Of a DNA stretch of 64,000 nt, positions 11,785-24,884 are shown piece after piece; the first letter of the stretch is position 1, and the number at the start of each line of letters is the position of its first letter. The stretch lies in assembly GCF_000004075.3 (NCBI RefSeq), contig NC_026657.2:18171501-18235500 (forward strand), in the 5' to 3' direction. The stretch is from Cucumis sativus. Lineage: Eukaryota > Streptophyta > Magnoliopsida > Cucurbitales > Cucurbitaceae. Under the pieces are notes generated by a model. The model worked only from the letters and a program-made list of their open reading frames with translations. It was not told the DNA's origin and did no database searches. The translations under genes and the position numbers were made by a program.

Positions 11785-13014
11785 CTGCAAAATACATACC
11801 GATGAAGAAGTTGATCAACTTAATAGAGAACAAAACCAAACACAATCTCCTTTTTCCCTTTGTCTTCTCAACAAAATAAAACGTTTCTTAGAATTTTCCT
11901 AATTCAAACGAACGAAAATCAATTAAAAATCAACTAAATGCTTCATTGAGGCATTTCATCAAACACATTGTAATCAAACATATCGTAAGCAACCAAAATG
12001 CTTCATCACATAACCAACCATAAAGAAAAAATGTGATTCACATTAGAAAAATGATCGTAAACAACAATATTGAATATGATGAATATGATGGTAGACAAAA
12101 CAAACACATATCTCCTATAAAATCAAAACTATGAGGGATGTTTTTCATAAAAAGAACCATCAATATATCACATTGACTCATTCGCATGGAATCCAACATA
12201 TAGGAGATGGGTTATGAAGCCATTGGAGAGTAAATTGCATTCAACAAACAACCAAAGACAAAGTGGAATTGGAAATCAAAATTTCATCCATTTCGCAATT
12301 TGGGATTTAGGCAATGAGAATTCCCATCAAACATTAAAAAATTTGCCAACCTATTTTTTATCCAAAACTTCTCTAAAACCTTTAATTTAACACAATTCAA
12401 ACCTAGGCATAATGAAATTTCAGATATTAAAACCTAATTTTCAGCAATTTGCAGTGAATTTCGAAAGGACAGAATTTTTTTTGATACTTACTGGAAATTC
12501 CCCAAAATGTAATTAACATTTGCTGGACAACACGATAAAATCCTTCAAAACCTGAATCTAATGTAAAAATAGGATGAAGTCGAAATGGAGCCACGGACGC
12601 GTGACGGGAAAAGAAAACCTGAGAGTGAGGGAGAAGACGCCGATGAGAGGTGGTAGCGGTGCGTTTGGCTGGTCAGCGCTCAGTCGCAGAAGCCACCGAC
12701 GCTGGCAGTGGAGAGATTGAGAAAGATTGCAGTGAGGGGGAGGGTTTTCGAAATTTAGGGGCTTTCCTTTACTTTCTTTCTTTCCATTCTTTTAACTTAA
12801 AACAAATAAATTTTATTTTATTATTACTATTTAATGCAGTTAAAAAATGTCATAGATTTATGACATTAAAAAACTGTCATAAATTTGGCCAATCCGAAAA
12901 TTTCCATCTTTTCCCGCCAAAAATGGGCATTTTGACAATTTGTGACAGTTTTTTTGTTCTTCTTATAATTTGGATTGTATACAAATGTCATAGAATGTCA
13001 TTTTTCTTGTAGTG
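11785..13014. other. CACTA interior with GC-richer leader-like stretch
   Basis: Mostly AT-rich. A GC-richer patch at 12580-12760, on the minus strand CT-rich and ending in a CTCTCAGG-like site, resembles a 5' UTR and first exon for a minus-strand transcript running through the captured fragments. Right subterminal repeats fill 12835-13014. Confidence 0.35.
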
Positions 13015-15350
13015 CAATTTGTGGGGTCTAATTGAATTTCTTTAACTTCAAATTTTGCTTCAATCCTTCTATTTTAGTATTTTTAGAATACTTAATTTTT
13101 GGCATTGGTGTTAATTTTGCTTTATTTTTGTCTTTACACTCTTAAATTAATTAACTTTTGGCATTTCGACTTCTTCGCTATATAAAGGTTAGTACTTACT
13201 TTTATATACTCAAGACTCTTTCTTATTTTAAGTTTTTCCATTTTATTTTGATTTTTAATTACATGTTCTTTTGAAAATTGTTTGTTTATCTATTAATGTT
13301 GAGAATATCATAAAATGTTCTCTACATTTTTTATTATTGAAATTTTGGGGTTCTTTTTTTTTTTTTTTTTTTTTTGCTATTTTCACTATTTTCACTTTGC
13401 GGGAGAACAAAAAGGTAGAAGTAAAACATTTTATGTTTTATTTTATATTTTACTAAAAATACTTTTTAGCAAGAGTAATACGTAAATGTAAAAATACTTT
13501 TTAGCAAGTGTAATATGTAAACTCCACCATTTGCGTATGGAAGGTGTTTGTGAATATGCCTGAGAGATGTGGACTGTGGCTTTGTTTTATACAATTTGTT
13601 TTAAGCATATTTTGACTGTTGAACTGGAAATGGACTTTTAGAATCCAACCCATTTGCTTTAATTGCACAAATCTCTAGTGGAAGGATTTGGCTGCAACTC
13701 ATGCAGTCTAAATAATGGTTTGTTATTATTGTTAGCCTATTGGTACAATTCTAGTGTAATTATTAGAAACTTCCTGCCTTGAGTTTGGTATTTACTCACT
13801 AACTTTTCATGGTTGAATTTTCAGATCTATTTGAACTATCAACCCGAATTTGGAACTTCAATGTTGGGGCTTTGGTGAAAGAAAATGCTTGAACCCAAAT
13901 TTGAATTGAATTGTATATTTATTAATCTCTAAAAAGTTTGGTAGTGTGACCTACAACAGTTTGACAACGATTTTAAGGATTAAGAAAATGTTGGAGTTTG
14001 AAAGGAAGAAATCAAAATTTCCAAGAAACAAGCAAACATAGTAAAGAAGAAAATGGGAAATGGTGAAATGAACGTGTTGCACTAAAATCCAAGTTTTAAC
14101 TGTTTCCATGTCTTTGCTGCCTTCTCATATTTCAAAGGGAGAGAGTTGGTTTCTTGTTTTTGTTATTATTTTTTTCCATATTGTTTTGTTTTATGTTGAG
14201 CAATTAAATTGAAATAGCATTCAAGTATGTTAATTGAAAAATATTGATCATTATTATTTAATTCTTGTTTTTTGTTTACTATGATTGTGGAGTTCTATTC
14301 TCTATTATTACGCAAGGACTACTCTGGTCAATTACTGTTCTATATCTTTGCTGAAGACATGATACTAGTAATGGTGGCTTGAACATTTGACATGAGAATG
14401 ATTACAACACTGCCTCATGGAAAATCTTCACGTAAGTTCTTCTCTTCAATAGTTAAATATCTTATAAGACAATAAACATAAATTGCATATTTTCTGAGAT
14501 AAGATGATAGATACATGTCAAATCTTTCCTTGGTTATTGAACCTTGGTTAATGAACACATGGATGAGTGGGTATGGCTGAGAGAGTCCAAGATATAATGA
14601 ATACTTTAGTGAGTCATGTTGGATTGCCAGCCGAAGCCATTTTTTTCTAGGATTTTCTGGTGAATAAGTTGCATTTCTGCAGAACGAAGAATTATAACCA
14701 TACACAAAATCTAATCATGAACCGATAAAACTGGTGGTGGAAATCCAGTTTTTTCAGTTGCATTTAAAGACACAGATTTCTACTCAGGAAGAAAATGGTA
14801 TGTATAAGGGGACATTTAGTGGCATATGTGAATTAAAAGACAATCTTGTTTGTTTTCTATTTTGATCTCAGTATTTACATTGCTCAAAAATTGGAAACTT
14901 GACTTCATTGAAATAGGAAATTGAATTTGTCACTTTTGGTTAGTGTTCTTGCACTGCAGCTTTGTTGAGCAGTATCCAAATAAAGTTGTTTGTGTGAAGT
15001 GAAAATAAGGATTATTGTGAATTAGTTTATGGTGTGCAACCATTGAAATTGACAAGGAAGACCTGAGATATTTAATATGGAAATTACGTACCTTATTTAA
15101 TATCTGTTTGATAACCTTTTGTTCTTATTTTCTCACAACTTTTGGTGAACTTTTCACCTTCCTTGAAAATACATCTGAATCCTAAGCCATATTAAAAAAA
15201 AAAAAGAAACACAAATGAAGTTTGTAAAAACTACCTATTTAGCTTTCTCACTTTTGACATGCTTTTTGTCCTTTTGAAAACGTTTTCTTTATTAAAAGAA
15301 GTTGGTGAATTACACATAGTGAAAGTAGTGTTTATAAGCTTAATCTAACT
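13015..15350. other. Outer CACTA interior, right part, unit A
   Basis: Sequence between the inner and outer right termini. A minus-strand ORF of 96 codons (14415-14705) is open here and at 31993, 35728 and 49187, with at most two residue changes. It has no domain I know. Short plus-strand stretches near 13824-13888 and 14959-15000 sit behind good splice acceptors (TTTTCAG, TTGCACTGCAG) and may be captured exons of unknown origin. I cannot name a gene. Confidence 0.35.
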
Positions 15351-15871
15351 TTTCTTGACAAGGAAAAAATGTCATAATATACGAATTTGTGACATTTTGT
15401 TACTGTCGTCAATATCAAAATAATGACAATTTAATTTTATAAAAACTGTCATGATTGGCCGATCCTTGACAAGGAAAAAATGTCCTAATATACGAATTCC
15501 TTACATTATTGTAACTGTCGTCAATATAAAAAAGATGATATTTATTTTTAAAAAAACTATCACGATTGACATATTCTTGAAATATAAAAAATGTCATAAT
15601 GAACGAATTCGGGACATTTTTGTAACTGTCGTTAATATGCAAATGATAATAGTTATTTGTTGTCTAAAATAAAATATGATAGTTATTTGTTGTCATAAAA
15701 TAGTAATTATTAACATTTATTTTCTGTTATGAAAAAAATTATTGTGACAGTATTTTCAAACTGTCATGGAAGGACTTTCCACAACAGGGGATACTACGAC
15801 TGTAAATAACTATCACAGATTTTGTTCACGACAGAAAATAACTGTCGTAGTAGACCATTTTTGTTGTAGTG
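15351..15871 (+). repeat. CACTA right subterminal repeat region
   Basis: Repeats of a roughly 110-bp pattern containing GAAAAAATGTC, CGAATT, ACATT and AACTGTCGT, followed by the TIR ending at 15871. It matches in reverse complement the left subterminal region at 6950. Copies are at 36660-37158 (terminus deleted) and 50120-50644. Confidence 0.7.
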
Positions 15872-17669
15872 CTTTTTCATGAAGAATTCAGGAACTAAAA
15901 ATGACGAGAAGTAGGTTAAATTTCAGGATCAAAATTGAAAGTAAGCAAAAAGATGTGAGTTTGCTTTATCGTGTTTCGATCGAATTGTGTGTTAATCTAT
16001 CAGGAATCTCATTTCAATTTCTTCAACTTAGTTGTAGAAGGTTCCAAAATGAAGAGTTTGATATAAAATACATAATTTTCTATTTAAGTATTGAAGAACT
16101 TATGACTAGTTGAATTTAACCTTCTAAAGTTGAAACTTACTGGAAAAGTATGGAATTAAAGACCACTAAGATTGATTTATGTTGGTTGTTTATGGTGTTA
16201 AGACTTTTAAGTTGAAGCTAAGCGTTCAAAAAGTATAATTTTAGCCTAAATTAAAATATGTAGGGTTTGATATAAATTAAAGATGAAAATGAGAATTTAA
16301 GCCTTTATAAAATAAATAGCTTAAATTATAGTAACGAAATTGGGGTAAGCGTATAATCCTCGCAGAACGAGTTCTGTTTTTTACTATGAATGGTTACTTT
16401 CAAACATTTGATACGAAAATTGTTTACTTTGGTTTTATCGATGAGGACGTTTGGTTTGTTTATTAAGAAAACTCTGTTTTAGCTTTAAATTGCTGGAAAA
16501 AGTATGAAACATAATTATAGATGTTGGTTTCCAAACCGCAAAACCAATGTACTAAGGTGATTTTACTCGTAGGCTACGTAAATGTATTTTCGTAGTGTCA
16601 CCTATGGTTGTCAGGAGGTTCTGGGGCTGAAAGAGGTCGTGACCGAAGATCCGAGAACCTGAGCCTAGGTGAGGATATGGAGGGAGAATTGAGATATGGC
16701 TTCGGGCCTATTATAACCCATGGTGGGTGTCTTTTTTACACAAAGGAGCGGGTTCATGTTGTTACTGTGGTAAGCTAATAATGCGTGGACTCCGTTTGGG
16801 CACGTGTTTCCTTGTGGTTATGGATCACATGTGAGCTATTCTGGGTCGTGTGTTTAGTATGCTATCGTGGTCGAATTAGATGGATGTTACTATTGTGGCG
16901 GGTACTAAATATGCGTGACCCAGTTGTGGCTGCATGATTCCTTGATCATGTGCGTGCTACTCTTGGCCGTATGTTTAGACGTCTTTCCATGATCGGATTG
17001 GCTACAGGTTGGTTGGTTGGTTGATTGGGGAAAATGTGATTATAATGTTTTATTTAATACATTATTTATCGATGCGTATTTACACATCTTATGAAGCATA
17101 TTTTTACGTGTATTTGTATCAAATTACTTGCTACTCACTAAGCATTCGGCTTATTTTTTCAATATTTTCTCTCCCTTCCCAAGTAACAACCCAGGACCAA
17201 GCTTTGTTTCAGCTTAGTCGTTCTTGTAGATCTTCAATTTCTTTTTTTTTTTTTTTTTGTTTGTGTGTATAGTTTAAACTTTTGTAATTCATCACTGGGT
17301 GGTTAGTCTCATCTAGAGAGACAATGTGGACTTGTGTTTTGGAAGATCCCTAATTAGTTTGAATACTTATGTATGTAATACGTAGTTTGCACCTTATATT
17401 GTACTTGAAGTTTTGATTCGATGTGAATGTGTGTGGTGAGACACACTAGTTGTATGTAGTATCTGAATTCCGTTTCAAATTTTATAGAAGTAGAAATTAC
17501 TACATTTTCAGGTGTTGTTCCCTCATATTTTATGGGAGGTTCTGTCAACATTATTATACTTTACTCTTGAAAAGGGTGTGTTATTAATCTTACGTTTTCA
17601 AAGCATGTTTTAACGAGTAGGCTGACACCAGCATCTTTTTAAAGAGGGAAGTTTTAGAACGGGGAGTGA
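15872..17669 (+). mobile_element. Gypsy LTR, second part, unit A/B junction
   Basis: Continuation of the LTR begun at 4595 after the CACTA nest, ending near GGGGAGTGA at 17669. A 29-bp stretch present in units A, C and D is missing near 16528, between two TTGGTTT words, which suggests slippage or short-homology deletion. Confidence 0.45.
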
Positions 17670-17955
17670 AAGCTTGTTTCTAAATACACTATATATATGC
17701 ATGGACATATAATATTTATAATAGTAAGTATTATTATTATTATTATTAGCTTATTATGCTCAATACTTCAAGGGAAGTGACAAGAAATGAATCAGACATC
17801 TAAAGTTGTGATCGAATTGGATGCAATAAAAGTTGCTTTATAGAGGAGGTAGGGGATTATCGTTATGATATCACTAAACATTACTTTGTGGATGGAACAT
17901 AATAGAGGGGGAGGCGGTGGGATGACCATTGGGGGATTATCAACGATGTTCTATT

Positions 17956-18684
17956 TTAAAGGTGAATGTCATGTGGTGGAGGAGGGGGAATAACCATTTG
18001 AGGGCCGCCAACATCAGAATCAAAATGATGGTGTGGTGGAGGGAGTGGAATGATCATTTGCAGGCCACCTATGTCAGAATCAAGATGATGGTGTGGAGGA
18101 GGGGGTGGATGACCAGTTGAGGCCCGCCAACATCAGATTGTGGATGTTTGTGCGGTGGAGGTGGTGGATGACCATTTGAGGGCCACCAACGTCAGAATCA
18201 AGATGATGGTGTGGATGAGGGGTGGAATGACCATTTGAGGCCGCCAACATCAGATTGTGGATGTTTGTGCGGAGGAGGTGGTGGAATGACCATTTGAGGG
18301 CCACCAACATCAGAATCAAGATGATGGTGTATAGGAGGGGGTGGAATGACCATTTGAGGACCGCCAACATCAGATTGTGGTTGTTTGTGCGGAGGTGGTG
18401 GGATGACCATTTGAGGGCCACCAACGTCCGAATTAAGATGATGGTGTGGTGGAGGGGGTGAAATGACCATTTGAGGTCCGCCAACATCAAATTGTGGGTC
18501 AACATGAAGCAACACTGTAAATACACAAACAAAGAATTAGAATACATGCATACGTGATATATGTATATGTATATATATACAAACGGAAAATAATATTCTT
18601 GTATACGTACCACGACAAGGTGACATTGTGGCTATGGATAAAAGCGATAGAAAAAGAAAGATAAATTCTTTGTGTTTTCTCCAT
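17956..18684 (-). pseudogene. Secreted Pro/His-rich repeat protein, copy B (frameshifted)
   Basis: Exon 1 (18611-18684) is 74 nt, not 73: one extra A in the A/G tract near 18658 breaks the signal peptide frame. Intron 18515-18610 (96 nt) keeps GT-AG. Exon 2 (17956-18514) corresponds to 9 modules minus 7 nt: one in-frame 3-nt loss in a proline run and four 1-nt losses. Two of these losses (near 18110 and 18167) are shared with copy A. With a disrupted signal peptide and several frameshifts this copy is not expected to make the secreted product. Confidence 0.82.
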
Positions 18685-18748
18685 ATTGGTCACTAGAAAA
18701 TGGAGAATAGAAGATTAATCTTGTGGAAATGGATGGAGGAACGAAGGG

Positions 18749-18756
18749 TTTATATA
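18749..18756 (-). promoter_or_regulatory. TATA box, copy B
   Basis: TATATAAA on the minus strand at the same distance from the start codon as in the other copies, although the gene is broken. Confidence 0.5.
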
Positions 18757-19528
18757 AGATGGCTTTGTGGGCCAAAACAAGAATTATAGTTTAATCATAA
18801 TCGGTACGCAACTCAATAAAATTGAAATTGATAAAGTTATACCCAAGCAGTTTTAATGGTCCATTTTAATGCCTAAAACTCAACAATCTTAACTTTCATC
18901 TAAAAACATCCAATATCGTGCTTAAGAGAATTTAATTACTACTTAGAGAAATTAAATGAGAATAACAAAAAGAAGTTATCCGTGAAAAAAATAAATTTCA
19001 TATGCTCGTATTACCATAAATCTTCCAACAATAACCTTCTGTAAAAAAAAACAACAAAATCTTAGTTAATGATGGTAGTTATAACAGTTTATGTCAATGG
19101 ATATCAGTGCATTTTGAGAACTAAAAAATCCATCGTCCAATTCCTCCGCCTCTCCAATTTGTCCTAAAAACAATTTTAAAAGTAAAAAGTAAATTTTTGG
19201 GAACTTTTAATCAAAAAAAAATAAAAAAAGAAACAAAGGAAAAAGGAAAAAAGAAAAGATTGTATGAATTAATTATTGATGGTTGTCTTAAAACCATCGA
19301 AACAAGCAATACTCTACAAAGAAGTAAATTTTATCGCTCGTAGGTCTATGGCTTGAATCTCTCATCTTCTATTGATATTGAAAAAATGAAATTTATTAAC
19401 CAAATTACTATTAGGATATATTTTATCTAACTTAATTAGGTTGTTATATAATTTTAACTTGTGTTGTTGAATGAGAAGTTTTTTACTAATCGCAAATTGC
19501 CCCATCATTTCTTAGACTAGAAGATATA

Positions 19529-20071
19529 ATGCTAAGAAAGTTAGCAAAAGAGGTAAAATTGAACCAAGGAACGAACTATAGCTTAAGGGGTGATGGTGCC
19601 TTGATGAAATATGATAGGTTGTGTGTCCCTAGAAACCAAGGCATAAAAGATCAAATTTTAGAGGAAGCATATAGTTCTGCATATGCAATTCATTCTGGCA
19701 GTACAAAGATGTATAGAACTTTAATTTATTGGACCTTATGAGATATTAGAACGTATTGGGCTTGCAGCGTACAATATGGTATTGCCTATGGAACTTTCGA
19801 GGATTTGTGATGTGTTTCATGTGCGATGTAGCGTAAGTACGTTTCTGATCCATCTCATATTCTTGAAACACAACCAGTTCATTTGAAAGAGAACTTGTCT
19901 TACAAAGAGGAGCCAACACAAATTCTTGATAAGAAAGAGCTGGTGCTAAGGAACTAAGTCATACCGTTAGTTAAAGTTCTTTGGGGGAACCATATTTATG
20001 AAGAAGCAACATGGGAGACTGAGCAGGCAATGAAGGCTCAATACCCACAGCGTTCCACATCATCACCATGA
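19529..20071 (+). pseudogene. Ty3/gypsy pol remnant, unit B
   Basis: Same deleted structure as in unit A: zinc-finger start, direct jump to the integrase C-terminal motif GPYEILERIG, in-frame stop, EEATWE tail. The first 70 codons are identical in protein sequence to unit A. Confidence 0.85.
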
Positions 20072-20113
20072 TCGAATTTCAAGGACGAAATTATTAAAAA
20101 GAAGATAGTAACG

Positions 20114-21413
20114 TGTAAGCCCTCGTTCTTTTCTCCTTTTATTTATTAATATTTTTAAGTTTGAAAAACAAGTTTAAATCTAATAGTTAATGTCTAAAGG
20201 TTGAATTGTTTTAATAAGGTAAATTGGTTTTAATAAGAAAGTTTGGAACAAATTTAGGTTGGTTTAAGGCTTCGACTTTTTGAGGTGTTGAAAAGAGTAA
20301 GGTAGGGGCAAAAAATGAGTTTATTTTGAAAGTGAGGGGTATTTTTGTCTATATCTATTATTAGTATTTTTCTTATATGAAGCAATTAAAAGAAAAAGAG
20401 GAGGGGAACGTCTACAAGAGGTCTTGAGTGCACGCCCTCCCCTTCCTTCGAGTTGTTCCCTCTCTCCCACCTTGTTCTCTTTCCTTGGTTTGCCGCCATA
20501 CCTGCCGCTCGTCCTCACGTTTCAGGACAGCCACAAACCGCGTCGTTCATCTCCTTCGCGTCGTTTGGTGTCGCTTTGAAGCCTTGTCTCCATCTAATGA
20601 CGCGTCACTCGATTCACTAGACGACGACGTGCACGCCGGCTAGCAAAGCCCTACCACATCGCCCTTAACACAGTCGTAAGTCGGTTCTTCAACACCTCTC
20701 CTATAGCCGTCATGCGTGGTAGCTGACTAGAGGCCAACCGAATCTTTGTCCATCTCCATTCTTCTTTCAGTTCCTACTCTTAGAGTAAGATTTTTATGGT
20801 TCGGGGTTGTTTTCTTTAGGCGATTGTGAATACCTATTAAGTTTAGACATAAACTTAACTTTTTCCACAACATTTTGGATGTTAGATTTGATTATTATAG
20901 GAGTTGGAGCTGTTGTCCAGCCGTTTAAGAACCCAAAATCGAGTGTTTTGACACAACTTTGGTAAATTTCTAAACTTCTTGGAGTCAATCTTAAATACCT
21001 GTTTGATTCTAGTGCTATCTTTAAGTAACCAATGATGGTGGACGGTTGATTTGAACTAAGAAGGTACTTAGGATGTTGCCCATTGAAATCAAGGGTACTA
21101 TGTTGAGTTCTTGGTAACATTTGGAATAGTTTCCACAAATCATCTCTGGTTTTTATAGTGGTTTGAGGTACACAAGAAGAATTAAAATATACAATTTGAT
21201 TCGTTTGAAAGTTCACTCAATTTCTAACAAGTTTCATGAATAAAATTTGAGCAAATTCTGAGGCTAAGTGAATGATTTTTGAAGTAGAAAATAGACCATA
21301 GACTTTTCACGTAATTCCAAGAAGCCTCTGGTTTTTCGAGTATCCAATAATGTATAGGTGGAATTAAAAGCTCTATTTGGTATGGTTAGAAAGCTTGTTA
21401 AATTTCCTACAAC
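20114..21413 (+). mobile_element. Gypsy LTR, first part, unit B
   Basis: Begins TGTAAGCCCTCG and runs to the CACTA end at 21414. Small indels in the CT-rich leader near 20505-20560 distinguish it from units A, C and D. Confidence 0.65.
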
Positions 21414-24400
21414 CACTACAACAAAATCTATCTACTACAACAGTTGTTTACATTAGAAAATGGAAGGGAGGAAAAAAAAACTGTCACAAAAGGTAAAAAT
21501 ACCCGTCATTTGTGGGAAAAGGCGAAATTTTTCAGATAGCATTTTTTGCGACAGTTATTTGATGTCGTAGAAGATACATCAAATAATTTATTTAATTTAT
21601 TAAAATTCAATTCAATTTAAATGAAAAGTAAAGGGTTTTAAGGCTTTTCCCCCAAATAAAAATTTCCCCAAATTAAAAACCCTCATTCCTCTCGCAAATA
21701 AGCCATCTCAAAACGCGAAGAAGACCATCTTTGGATGACGCCCGTTCCCATCACCACCACCGCCTTCTCATTCCCGTCTCCTCACTCTATTACTATCGCA
21801 ACCTCCTTTATCGAACGACAAACCTCCTCTATGATAACCTGTTTAATCTGTGCCTGTCATCTCCAATCCACCGAAATCTCTTCAACATTCAAACCACGAC
21901 CGTCACCTCCTCTGTCGGTAAGTCATTTGTTCCTTTTCTCTTTCTCTCTCTTCGCAAAGTTGTTCTCTTGTCACTACTTCCCTTAACTCCATGAGTCCTG
22001 GGTAGGGTCTTAAATTTTCAACTTCGTTTGAATTTCCACTTTTGCGCAAACACCCCTATGTGATGTATGTGAAATAAATGTTGGATTTATCTTTAACTTA
22101 AATTAGACCAAAAAATGTTAAGACTTGAAGCTGAAAGAAGCAAGACAAAAAGGGAGAAGGTCCTGAAAATGTCCTTCATGTGTTTAGGTTTATGAGATGT
22201 TTATTTAAGGAAATTTTGATTTAAGATATATTCTTTTATTATATGACACCTCCCCTTGTCTTAATTTTATATAATACTATTTGGTGATGTGTTTTGTTTG
22301 TTTTTCTACTGTGCATTTTTTCATGAGAAGATTGTTCTTTGGTGTTTAGGGGAGCCTAATAACTTCATCCTTAGCTGAGCAAGAGTTCTCTAACTCTAAC
22401 TTAGGAGGAGCCTAAAGGTAAGTATTTGTTGATGGTAGTAGACACAGTAGACCTTTATTTATCAACACTACAAGAAAAATGGTCTACGACGACAGTTATT
22501 TATTGTCGTGAACAAAATCCATGACAATTATTTTCAGTGATAGAAGCGGGAGTTATGGAAAGTCCTTCCATGACATTTTTCAAAAACTGTCTCCATAAGT
22601 TATTTCATTACATAACATAAATGTCGTTAGTTAGCATTCTACGACATCAAATAACTGTAATATTTTATTTTATGACAATAAATAACTATCATCATTTATG
22701 TATTAACGACAGTTAAATAAATGTCATGAATTCGTTTATTGTGACATGTTTTAAATGTCACGAATATGTCAATTGCGACAATTTTTTTTAAAAAATGTCA
22801 TTGTTTTGCTACTGATGACATTATTTTTCTGTCAAAGATAGGGCAATCGTGACAATTAATTTTGTAAAAAAAACTGTCATTGTTTTCGTATTCACAACAA
22901 TTAATAACTGTTAAAAATTCATATATTACGACATGTTTTTCCTGTTGCAAATTACTCGATTAGTACAGTTTTTTCCTGTTCTCCTTGCCACTCCGCCATT
23001 ACACGAACCATTTGAATGACAATAATGTAGCTGACAATGACAATTTTGAATTTATAATATTGACACCCATATAGAAAAAATTAGCCAACAATTTAATATA
23101 TATACGCTATAATACAATTTATAATATTCGTACATTTCCAATCAAGTTCCAACAATTTACAAGTACAGAATCTCAGCCCTTAATCAAAAAATATTTTAAA
23201 TAGCATCAGAATACATATAACAAGATTTTCTGCTAAAGCATAAACGACCAACCGAGAATGTTTGTCTCTGAAAATGTTCTTTGAAAGTAAACTCATGAAG
23301 TTGTCGACTCCAGTTGAACCTACGAAGACAACATGAATATAAGCATCCATCATAGAACAAGAGAGTACAACTCTTATAGAAAATTTCAACATTGAGAATT
23401 ACCTATCACTACATACGTCGATAAGATAAACAACTACATAGCAGAGCACACATGTAGAATAACAACATCAACTTAACATCCACTTGGTCTACCATATTGG
23501 AACTTTTTACAAATTACAACTCTTGTATCATTACTCTTTAGAAAACTTAGCTGGATATAAATAAGTAATCAACAAGAAAATTCTTGAATAAGTAATCATA
23601 AGTAATAATCGAGATGAATGAAACTTAAGAATCCATTAGTAGTTCACTGTCACTAAGGTTGGAAGAAACGTTATCCAACAAGAACCAAAAAGTTTCCATC
23701 TTAAGGAGTCAAACACTTTCAAATCTACAAATATCAGAAAGAAGACAGTTTTCATGTGCAATCCACTTCAGTTAATGAAGCCAAGAAATATTAAGGTACT
23801 AGGAAAATGAAACTAGAACAACTTGTATCATTTATGGCTTGACAGAATTTAAAGGTCTCCTAGTTTCTTATAAAAAAAAGCTCTACCAATGAGTACCGAC
23901 ATAAAATCCATGACAATTTACACAAGTACCAATTTAGCAATAGCAATAAGTACAGACATAACACCCATGGCAATTTACACAAGTAGCAATAGTCAACCAC
24001 TATAAGCATACTATTCATGATAAAAAACAAAATTGTAGCATCCTAGCAGGTATATTGTTGGTATCGATAGGTTGTTTTCAAGTATTTATCTTGTTTCGTA
24101 AAGCAAAATTCAATAGTTTGTTTTAGCATATATAACCACTAAAATTGAATAATGACAAATCATCAAAGAGTGAAAAATGGAAAGCCAATAACTTCAACAA
24201 ACTAAAGTTGTAAGAGTATATACTTTGAAATAAATATTACCTGTTAACTATATCGTTAGATTGTTCTTATCTTCTTTATATGTTAGAGGTATCCTCTTGA
24301 GTTGCTAGCCTTCATAAGATATATACCTTTATTATCTGACGTGCTCCATTTCTATTGGATGCTTGCCAATTCTCTATGATCATACATCTGAAGGCTGAAT

Positions 24401-24884
24401 CACATTTTCATCATGTAATCGGACTTTAGTGATTGGATTTGGACGTTTAAGATCATGCAAAATAAGAAGCACAAATGTAGATATGCAACGTAATATGTTT
24501 ACAATAAGAAAACTAAAACTTCTAAATGAATTCTGAATCTTTATACACCCCGAGTATGATGACATGCACAAAATTCTTCTCCTAGATTCAATGTATAGAG
24601 ATGAATATTGTTTATGGATACCTTACTATGATTTCCTTACAATGTACAATCTACTTGAAGGTAGTTGAGGTTCTAAAGTACCTAAATACACCGTTCCTAC
24701 AAATTGGAACCGATAGTCTGTCAGAGATAAAAAATATCTAATATAAGAACTTTTGTGGTTAGCTTTTTGAACATCTTAACTTTTAACAAGTCAATAAGAA
24801 ATGGAAACAAGAGCATACCATTACAGAAAATCAAGCACATTTCAGCTTTAAAATTATTGTAAACATATATGGTTTAATTTAAAA

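Larger units (their letters stand above)
6950..13014 (+). mobile_element. Inner CACTA element carrying host gene fragments, unit A
   Basis: Left end CACTACAAGAAAAATG at 6950 and right end CATTTTTCTTGTAGTG at 13014 are perfect 16-bp inverted repeats. Both are flanked by CAA (6947-6949 and 13015-13017), the 3-bp target-site duplication typical of CACTA elements. The 6.1-kb interior has no recognisable transposase but holds minus-strand fragments of a remorin gene and of an SCL-type splicing factor gene. It therefore looks like a gene-capturing (Pack-type) CACTA. The subterminal sequences beyond the first 16 bp differ between the two ends, which leaves some doubt about the pairing. Confidence 0.65.
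1..15721 (+). repeat. Tandem segmental duplication, unit A
   Basis: First of four direct copies of a composite block. The opening bases of the window recur almost unchanged at 15722, 37035 and 50495, and collinear identity continues for kilobases with only scattered substitutions and small indels. The unit limits are set by where the window starts, because a tandem array can be cut at any point. This unit is the least disturbed: neither late gypsy insertion is present. It carries a frameshifted copy of the repeat-protein gene. Confidence 0.95.
5897..15871 (+). mobile_element. Outer CACTA element (nest), unit A
   Basis: Left end CACTACAACAAAATC at 5897 and right end TTTTTGTTGTAGTG at 15871. 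The two ends agree well over about 38 bp (CACTACAACAAAA, then TCTACTAC, then ACAGTT). The flanking triplets are AAC and CTT, so no target-site duplication supports this pair. Inside lies a second pair of CACTA ends (6950 and 13014). Near 6170-6490 a GC-richer stretch with a GGTAAGT donor-like site looks like the leader exon of a transposon gene. No transposase (TNPA or TNP2) coding region is recognised, so the element is non-autonomous. Confidence 0.6.
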
